From Rhodococcus jostii NBRC 16295 (GTDB taxonomy: Bacteria; Actinomycetota; Actinomycetes; Mycobacteriales; Mycobacteriaceae): 64,000 nt of DNA. The DNA lies in contig NZ_BCWY01000001.1 of NCBI RefSeq assembly GCF_001894825.1, positions 1 to 64,000 of the forward strand, read 5' to 3'. The translations under genes and the position numbers were made by a program. How positions within the stretch are numbered: position 1 is the stretch's first letter; each line of letters opens with the position of its first letter. Shown piece by piece: positions 58,454-64,000 of this stretch. A model generated the notes under the pieces. That model ran no database searches and was not told the origin of the DNA. It saw nothing but the letters and a program-made list of their open reading frames with translations.

Positions 58454-60076
58454 ATGGCAGAGTTGGATCCACCGGACACTCGGGGTAATCCCGCGCCACC
58501 GATCGCGGCGGAACTGGCCGCGGCCGGGTTCGACGATGCGCACGAGGTCGGGCGGGGCGGCTTCGGAACCGTCTACCGGTGCCGGCAGCGCTCACTCGAC
58601 CGCACCGTGGCCGTCAAGGTCCTCACCTGTGCGCCCGACCCGGACAACCTCGAACGATTCCTCCGCGAGCAGCGCGCCATGGGCAAGCTGTCCGGACATC
58701 CCAATATCGTCAACGTGTTTCAGGTCGGCGTCACCGAATCGGGGCTGCCCTACATCGTGATGCAATATCACCCGCACGACTCACTGGCTGCACTGATCCG
58801 CAAAGCGGGCCCACTGCGGTGGCAGGACGCGTTGCACCTGGGGGTCAAGATGGCCGGCGCTCTCGAAACGGCGCACCGCCTCGCCACTCTCCACCGCGAT
58901 ATCAAGCCCGCGAACATCCTGCTCACCGACTACGGCGATCCGCAGCTCACCGACTTCGGCATCGCCCGAATCGCCGGGGGCTTCGAGACCACCACGGGCG
59001 TCATCACGGGTTCACCCGCGTTCACCGCCCCCGAGGTACTCGAGGGCCAGGCCCCGACTCCGGCGTCGGATGTCTACAGTCTCGGCGCCACGTTGTTTTG
59101 CGCCGTCACCGGGCACGCGGCGTTCGAGCGCCGCGTCGGTGAGCAGGTGGTGACCCAATTCCTGCGCACCACCGACGCACCCCATCCGGACCTGGACCGA
59201 ATACACATTCCCGACGACGTTCGGTCCGCCATCGAGCATGCGATGGCGACCAGTCCTGTGGGGCGGCCCGGGACCGCCGCCGAACTCGGGGACGAGCTCA
59301 GACAAGCCCAACGCCGCCACGGACTGACCGTCGACGACATGGCCGTGCCCACACATATCGGCGAGGATCATGCCGACGGCGGACACCAGACCGCACGGTT
59401 GGAAGGTGGTGAGAGCCCGGTGACGACTCAGCTGCGGGTGATACTGGCCGACGATGACGTCCTGCTCCGCGAGGGCGTGGCCAGCCTGCTCACACGCTCG
59501 GGGTTCGACGTCGTGGGGCAGGCCGGCGACGCCGTCCAACTCCTCGATCTGGTGCGCGCCGCGGCGGCGGACCTGGTGGTGGTCGACGTGCGGATGCCTC
59601 CGACGCATACCACCGAGGGGCTGGACGCGGCCCGGGTGGTCCGTGAGGAGTTCCCCGAGGTCGGCATCCTGGTCCTGTCGGCGCACGCCGACGTCGAGAA
59701 TGCGATGGAACTGCTGGCCAGTGGCCGCGGGATCGGCTACCTGCTCAAGAGCCGGGTCACCGACGTGGAGGATTTCGCCGACACCCTGCAGCGAATTGCC
59801 AAGGGGGCATCGGTGGTCGACCCGGCACTGGTGCAGGAGTTGGTCTCGGTCCAACGGCGCGACGATCCGCTGGCCGTGCTCAGCGTGCGGGAGCGGGAGG
59901 TGCTGGCGTTGATGGCGGAGGGACGTTCCAACGCGGGCATCGCCCGCCGCTTGTGGGTCGCGGAGGGCACCGTCGAGAAGCACGTGCGCAGCATTCTCAC
60001 CAAGTTGAGCCTTCCGGGGACCGGTGACGATCACCGCCGGGTCCTGGCGGTGGTCACCTTCCTGGAGGCCCGCTGA
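58454..60076 (+). CDS. Ser/Thr kinase fused to NarL-type response regulator
   Basis: A 540-residue fusion. Residues ~25-300 are a Hanks-type kinase: GRGGFGTVYRC (33-43), catalytic Lys K55, HRD at 147-149, DFG at 167-169, APE at 192-194, all intact. Residues ~325-450 are a receiver domain (VILADDDVLLREGV; phospho-Asp in VVVDVRMPP). Residues ~476-540 are a LuxR HTH (LSVREREVLALMAEGRSNAGIARRLWVAEGTVEKHV). It could phosphorylate proteins and control genes directly. An internal GTG at 59420 (residue 323), with AAGG and GTGAGAG just upstream, may also yield a stand-alone response regulator. ATG 58454. Confidence 0.9.
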   Translation: MAELDPPDTRGNPAPPIAAELAAAGFDDAHEVGRGGFGTVYRCRQRSLDRTVAVKVLTCAPDPDNLERFLREQRAMGKLSGHPNIVNVFQVGVTESGLPYIVMQYHPHDSLAALIRKAGPLRWQDALHLGVKMAGALETAHRLATLHRDIKPANILLTDYGDPQLTDFGIARIAGGFETTTGVITGSPAFTAPEVLEGQAPTPASDVYSLGATLFCAVTGHAAFERRVGEQVVTQFLRTTDAPHPDLDRIHIPDDVRSAIEHAMATSPVGRPGTAAELGDELRQAQRRHGLTVDDMAVPTHIGEDHADGGHQTARLEGGESPVTTQLRVILADDDVLLREGVASLLTRSGFDVVGQAGDAVQLLDLVRAAAADLVVVDVRMPPTHTTEGLDAARVVREEFPEVGILVLSAHADVENAMELLASGRGIGYLLKSRVTDVEDFADTLQRIAKGASVVDPALVQELVSVQRRDDPLAVLSVREREVLALMAEGRSNAGIARRLWVAEGTVEKHVRSILTKLSLPGTGDDHRRVLAVVTFLEAR

Positions 60077-60485
60077 CCGACACGGCGGGATCGCCGTCCT
60101 CCCCGGGCTGGTCGCGGAGCAGGTCATAGATGGCGCCGGCCGACAGGGCGGACTTGGACACGAACCCCACCGCCGGGCTGGCGTCGATCAGGTCGGCGAG
60201 GTCCTGCTCGTCGTGGGTGGAGATCAGGATCACCGGTGACGGTGCACATCGCCCGTCGTGGTGAAGCTGCTCGGCGAGGATGAAGCCGCTCTCCCCGCCG
60301 AGGTTGACGTCGACCAACGTGACGTCCGGTCGCAGTTCCTCGACACCCCGGAGCGCCTCGGCGCTCGTCGACGCCACGCCGACGACGGTGATCCCCTCCA
60401 GTTCGAGGAGATTCCGGGCGGCGTCACGGAAACTCGGGCTGTCATCGACGATCAGACAGCGCAACAGCGTATTTCGCGGAACCAT
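60054..60485 (-). CDS. stand-alone receiver-domain protein
   Basis: A 143-residue single-domain response regulator (CLIVDDSPSFRDAARNLLE; acceptor Asp in TLVDVNLGGESG; conserved Lys in VGFVSKSAL). No output domain is attached. It is convergent with the kinase-response regulator gene and overlaps its 3' end by 23 bases. As a CheY-like protein it may be a phosphate sink or partner for the kinase fusion or for the histidine kinase at the window edge. ATG 60485; the longer frame to 60698 lacks homology. Confidence 0.85.
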   Translation of the reverse strand: MVPRNTLLRCLIVDDSPSFRDAARNLLELEGITVVGVASTSAEALRGVEELRPDVTLVDVNLGGESGFILAEQLHHDGRCAPSPVILISTHDEQDLADLIDASPAVGFVSKSALSAGAIYDLLRDQPGEDGDPAVSVSGPPGR

Positions 60486-60756
60486 GACGTCAGTGTGCGC
60501 TAGCGCCGTATCGGTACGCATCCCGGCTAGCGGGAATTCTGTGCCGCCACAGCTCAGCACCGCGACAACTTGCCACGCCCGATCGGGTCCGCTGCCCGCC
60601 GATAGGCGCCACGCCGAGACCGGGGTTTGAGGAGTTGACGAGAAGACCTCGATTCCTGCTAACGGGTAGTGCTGCTTGGGGGCTGGCCGTGGCGACAACT
60701 GCTCGCCGGCGCGTAATCGTGGCAGGGACGATGTTCACCGAAACTTGGAGAGCGAC

Positions 60757-61731
60757 ATGAAGACCACGACATTGGGACGAAGCGGGCTGCACGTCTCGCG
60801 CATTGCGTTCGGCACCTGGCAGCTCGGCGGTGAATGGGGCCGGTTCGACGAGGATGCGGCGATCGCGGCGATCCACCGTGCCCGCGAGCTGGGGGTCAAT
60901 TTCTTCGACACCGCGCAGGCCTATGGTTTCGGGGCGTCCGAGCGGATCCTCGGCAAGGCACTTCGCCGTGAACTGAGCACCGAGCGCGACGAGCTCGTGA
61001 TCGCCACGAAGGGCGGCTTGCGCAGGACCGACTCGGGGCTGGTCCGTGACGCGAGCCCCGACTGGTTGCGGCGGGGGGTGGATGCCAGCCTGACGGCGCT
61101 GGGGGTCGATCACATCGACCTCTATCAGGTGCATTGGCCCGACCCGGCTGTGCCGGTCGCGGAGACGGCGGGTGCGCTGGCCGAACTCGTCGCCGCCGGC
61201 AAGATCGGGCACGTCGGGGTGTCCAACTATGACACTGCGCAGATGGAGGAGTTCGCGGCCACGCTGCCGGTGGAGACGGTGCAGCCGCCGTACCACCTGT
61301 TCCGGCGGGATGTCGAGGCGGAGTTGTTGCCCCATTGCCGTGCCCGCGACATCGGTGTGTTGGTGTACGGGCCGTTGGCGCACGGTTTGCTGACCGGAAC
61401 GCTCACCACGGACACGACGTTCGCCGCTGATGACTGGCGAGGGGCGAGCAGCGTTTTCACCGGCGATACCTATCGGCGCAATCTGGCGACGGTGTCCGCG
61501 TTGGCGACCTTCGCGGGTGAGCTGGGCATCACCGTCAGCCAGTTGGCGATCGCCTGGACGTTGGCGAACCCGGCCGTGCACGTCGCGATCGTCGGTGCCC
61601 GGCAGGCGGACCATGTCCAGGACAGCCTCGGCGCCACCGAGGTGTGGCTCAGCGCTGCGGACCTCGCCGAGATCGACACGATCATGGCGGCGGCCACGCC
61701 GGTCGCCGGGCCCTCCCCGGAGGGTATGTGA
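60757..61731 (+). CDS. aldo/keto reductase
   Basis: A 324-residue NADPH-dependent aldo/keto reductase. Catalytic residues appear as NFFDTAQAYGFGASERILGKAL (Asp and Tyr), TKGGLR (Lys) and DLYQVHWPDP (His). The cofactor region (IVGARQADHVQDSLGA) is normal. It reduces an aldehyde or sugar; substrate unknown. The stop overlaps the start of the next oxidoreductase by one base (TGATG), so the two work together. ATG 60757. Confidence 0.92.
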   Translation: MKTTTLGRSGLHVSRIAFGTWQLGGEWGRFDEDAAIAAIHRARELGVNFFDTAQAYGFGASERILGKALRRELSTERDELVIATKGGLRRTDSGLVRDASPDWLRRGVDASLTALGVDHIDLYQVHWPDPAVPVAETAGALAELVAAGKIGHVGVSNYDTAQMEEFAATLPVETVQPPYHLFRRDVEAELLPHCRARDIGVLVYGPLAHGLLTGTLTTDTTFAADDWRGASSVFTGDTYRRNLATVSALATFAGELGITVSQLAIAWTLANPAVHVAIVGARQADHVQDSLGATEVWLSAADLAEIDTIMAAATPVAGPSPEGM

Positions 61732-62639
61732 TGAGCGAGTTTTCGCGAAATGTCGCGGTGTTGGGCACCGGAACGATGGGTGCCCCGATCGCGCGCAATC
61801 TGATCCGCGCTGGTTACCGGGTGCGGGTGTGGAATCCCACCACCGCGAAGGCCGCGGAGTTGGCCGCGGAGGGGGCGCACCTCGCATCCAGTCCTGCGAC
61901 CGCCACCGACGGCGCCGACGTGGTGATCACCATGCTCAGCGACGGCGCCGCCGTCGAAGAGGTGATGACCGGCCCTGCGGGCGCGTTGTCCACACTCTCT
62001 ACGGATGCGGTGTGGATCCAGATGAGCACCGTAGGCGTCGAATCCTGCACCCGTCTCGTGGACCTCGCGGGCAGGAACGGCGTCGTCCTCGTCGACGCCC
62101 CGGTCTCCGGAAGCACCGCCCCGGCCGTGGCGGGGGAGCTGGTCGTCCTCGCCGCGGGGGCACGCCCGGTCCGGTCTCGGGTGGCGCCGATCTTCGAGGT
62201 CCTCGGCCGGCGGACTCTGTGGCTCGAGCGTGCCGGTGACGGCAGCCGGCTCAAACTCGCTCTCAACAACTGGCTGGCGGTGCTGGTCGAGGGAATGGCC
62301 GAAACCCTCACCCTCAGTGAAGCTCTCGGAATCGACCCCGAGCTGTTCCTGGATGCCGTAACCGGGGGCCCGATGGCGTCGGACTACGCGATGAGCAAGG
62401 GCGCGGCGATGCTCGGTGCCGACTTCAGCCCGGGTTTTCCGTTGCGGCTCGCGGTCAAGGATGCCGAACTGGTGTCTTACGCCGCGCGCCAGCTCGGGGT
62501 CGAGCTCGCTCTCACCGGTGCGTTGCTGCCGCGCTGGCATGACGCCGTCACCGGCGGCCATGGGGACGACGACGTCGCGTCGGCGGTCACTGCCCCGGCG
62601 ATGACCGCGGTCGCCACGCGGGTCGACGCACGAGGCTGA
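61731..62639 (+). CDS. NAD(P)-dependent beta-hydroxyacid dehydrogenase-type oxidoreductase
   Basis: A 302-residue enzyme. AVLGTGTMGAPIARNLIRAGYRVRVWNPTTAKA is the dinucleotide fold; VDAPVSGSTAPAVAGEL is the substrate-binding motif; the catalytic Lys lies in GSRLKLALNNW. It is a 3-hydroxyisobutyrate dehydrogenase-like or tartronate-semialdehyde-reductase-like enzyme. It overlaps the aldo/keto reductase by one base, and the cupin gene follows after 5 bases, making a three-gene operon. It is a paralogue of the gene at 57015. ATG 61731. Confidence 0.92.
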   Translation: MSEFSRNVAVLGTGTMGAPIARNLIRAGYRVRVWNPTTAKAAELAAEGAHLASSPATATDGADVVITMLSDGAAVEEVMTGPAGALSTLSTDAVWIQMSTVGVESCTRLVDLAGRNGVVLVDAPVSGSTAPAVAGELVVLAAGARPVRSRVAPIFEVLGRRTLWLERAGDGSRLKLALNNWLAVLVEGMAETLTLSEALGIDPELFLDAVTGGPMASDYAMSKGAAMLGADFSPGFPLRLAVKDAELVSYAARQLGVELALTGALLPRWHDAVTGGHGDDDVASAVTAPAMTAVATRVDARG

Positions 62640-62644
62640 GGACC

Positions 62645-63127
62645 ATGAGCAGCGATGACGAGTTCCATCCAGACCTGCAGACGACGAACACCGAGTACGT
62701 GGACTCGTCGCTGCGCACCCGGGTACACCATGTCAAGGCGTCGGAGCTGAGCTCCGGGACGGCCCAGACCGAGGGTATGCAGAGATTCGCCGCGATCAGT
62801 GGCCGCTCGGTCGGGTCGGAAAAGATCTGGATGGGGGAGACCGTGGTGTCGCCGGAGACGGTGTCGGACAACCACCACCACGGCGAGTCGGAAACGGCGA
62901 TCTTCGTGCGGAGCGGACACCCTCAGTTCGTCTTCCACGACGGGACAGGGGAGGTGCGCATCGCCACGAGTCCCGGCGACTACATCTTCGTCCCGCCGTA
63001 CGTTCCGCATCGCGAAGAGAATCCGGACTCCGACACCCCCGCGGTGATCGTGATCGCACGCAGCACTCAAGAAGCCATCGTGGTCAATCTTCCTGAACTG
63101 TATGCACTCTCGGAATCACCTGAGTGA
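62645..63127 (+). CDS. cupin domain protein
   Basis: A 160-residue cupin. Motif 1 is DNHHHGESETAIFVRSGHPQFVF (two to three His and Glu metal ligands) and motif 2 is SPGDYIFVPPYVPHREEN (the final His). It may be a metal-dependent isomerase, dioxygenase or regulator. It is the third gene of the operon with the two oxidoreductases, starting five bases after the second. ATG 62645 with GAGG upstream. Confidence 0.9.
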   Translation: MSSDDEFHPDLQTTNTEYVDSSLRTRVHHVKASELSSGTAQTEGMQRFAAISGRSVGSEKIWMGETVVSPETVSDNHHHGESETAIFVRSGHPQFVFHDGTGEVRIATSPGDYIFVPPYVPHREENPDSDTPAVIVIARSTQEAIVVNLPELYALSESPE

Positions 63128-63772
63128 ACCGACTTTTCTCCGCCGGTCTCTCGGGCGAGGGGAACCGCCGTGTGCTTGTCGCGGCTTACGTGAGCGAGGG
63201 CGGGGAGCCACCTGTCCACGTTCGCGCACGTTCTCGGAACTGGCCGTCGTGCACAACCGTGTTCCTGATGGTCACAGAGGGCCGCTCGAGAAACGATCCG
63301 TTGGCGGTGTGAGTCAGTTGAGCGGAGGGTGTCACTGGTCCTGGCAGTGATTCCGGCGGCGAGCTCAATGTTCCGCGCGGTCTGCTGCTGGCCGGTACTC
63401 CCTGAATTCCAGCTGGTAGGTAGCGGTGATGGGTATCAGCGGTGACGACGGGGATTCGCTGCAGCGCAATGCCTACAATACGTTCGGATCGGCCAACTTA
63501 GGAGTACCACCACGAGGATCGGACTAACCTACATCACCCCGGTCTTGGCGGGCCCGGCCAGCTTTGCGCGCTCACCGTTACCTCGCGTCCCCGATCGAGC
63601 CGAAACATGGACGAGTCGGCGCCTTTTGGGAGTCCCCGTCGCCGGTCAGCGAGTCGATCGGCCGCCGCAGTGGAGGCAGCCGGTGGTAGCGCGACTTTCG
63701 CCGCGGGGAGAGCGAGGGGAGGGGCCCGCGGTGGGCTACTCGGCCTTGGCAGGCAACAGATTCCGCGACTGC
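63128..63772. other. gap with no recognised gene
   Basis: Several short open frames exist but none resembles a protein. It separates the plus-strand cupin operon from the convergent minus-strand histidine kinase gene. No strong terminator stem was found. Confidence 0.4.
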
Positions 63773-64000
63773 TCATGGCGGCGGCCGCCGCGATCGGACC
63801 GGTTCGACCGGGATCGTGACGTGCAGCACCGTCCCGTTTCCGGGTTGACTCGTGATCTCCAAGTGTCCGCCGAGAGCCTCGACGCGGTCGATGAGGCCGA
63901 TCAGTCCTGACCCTTTGCGCGAGTCGGCGCCCCCGACGCCGTCGTCTTGGATCATGAGATCGAGAGTGTCGTCCTCGGCTCGTGCGGACACGTGCACCTC
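63773..64000 (-). CDS. sensor histidine kinase, C-terminal part, runs off window
   Basis: The last 75 codons of a histidine kinase, ending at TGA 63773; the gene continues beyond the right edge. The ATPase (HATPase_c) N- and G-boxes are visible as LMIQDDGVGGADSRKGSGLIGLIDRVEALGG and the fold ends with GNGTVLHVTIPVEP. The G-L-x-G-L-x-x-R pattern is that of NarX/DesK-type kinases, which pair with NarL-type receivers, such as those encoded at 58454 and 60054. The sensor part is not in the window. Confidence 0.85.
   Translation of the reverse strand, partial: EVHVSARAEDDTLDLMIQDDGVGGADSRKGSGLIGLIDRVEALGGHLEITSQPGNGTVLHVTIPVEPVRSRRPPP

Noticed and set aside
1..64000. tRNA, rRNA, intact insertion sequence, CRISPR array or replication origin
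   Set aside because: None of the expected conserved sequences, transposase motifs, repeat-spacer patterns or iterons was seen by eye; a covariance-model search would be needed for small RNAs.

Overview
The window is high-GC actinobacterial DNA. Frequent GTG starts, a WhiB-family protein, a DUF4193 protein, Lsr2-type DNA-binding domains, LppY/LpqO-type and DUF2510 proteins together suggest a mycolate-containing actinomycete, most likely Rhodococcus or a close relative. That is inference from families; there is no rRNA or other marker. I see no rRNA, tRNA, CRISPR array, intact insertion sequence or replication origin.

Layout. (1) 1-12,600 is accessory, plasmid-like DNA with many small, broken or duplicated genes. 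It holds a MerR regulator with a perfect operator palindrome, a zeta-type toxin-antitoxin pair, a DUF4193 protein, a TerD remnant, a histone-H1-like protein with four Lsr2 C-terminal domains, a membrane gene split by an in-frame TAG, a decayed RES/Xre toxin-antitoxin pair, and a 554-residue protein joining two helix-turn-helix regions to a TnsA-like nuclease domain. A 168-aa gene near 11.5-12.0 kb has a frameshifted copy near 3 kb. (2) 12.6-15.9 kb has tandem DUF2510 paralogues and a PNPOx-fold protein. (3) 15.8-27.1 kb is a metal block: a chromate cluster (beta-propeller lipoprotein, LppY/LpqO lipoprotein, split ChrB, ChrA), DUF305, a membrane protein, CopC, an MFS exporter with an ArsR-family alpha5-site metal sensor, and a ZnuA-like lipoprotein behind a Zur-like dyad.

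(4) 28.0-39.9 kb is a tightly packed minus-strand operon: peptide-type ABC importer (binding protein, two permeases, two ATPases) interleaved with a HAD type II hydrolase, a PuuB-like FAD amine oxidase, a FadR-type GntR regulator, an aldehyde dehydrogenase, an ArsR-family regulator and aspartate ammonia-lyase. (5) 40.4-49.3 kb continues the theme with a His-rich CDF transporter, an acetyltransferase, a small ferredoxin-fold protein, a class III aminotransferase coupled to a second aldehyde dehydrogenase, a sarcosine-oxidase-type flavoprotein, an M20 amidohydrolase and a second GntR regulator. Together, 4 and 5 look like uptake and oxidation of an amine or N-substituted amino acid, feeding aldehyde oxidation, transamination and aspartate-to-fumarate conversion. 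The substrate is not identifiable.

(6) 49.3-64 kb mixes decay (dead ABC ATPase, glycosyltransferase remnant, partial duplicate) with stress and redox genes: WhiB with a Zur/Fur-like box at its start, an FHA protein, then an aquaporin-catalase-Dps-HD hydrolase run on the minus strand. The right end has two related beta-hydroxyacid-dehydrogenase-type oxidoreductases, a Ser/Thr kinase fused to a NarL-type response regulator, a stand-alone receiver protein, an aldo/keto reductase, a cupin, and the end of a histidine kinase running off the window. The strongest candidates for something new are the HTH/sigma4-like/TnsA-like protein at 8.56 kb, the tetra-Lsr2 protein at 4.57 kb and the kinase-response regulator fusion at 58.45 kb.
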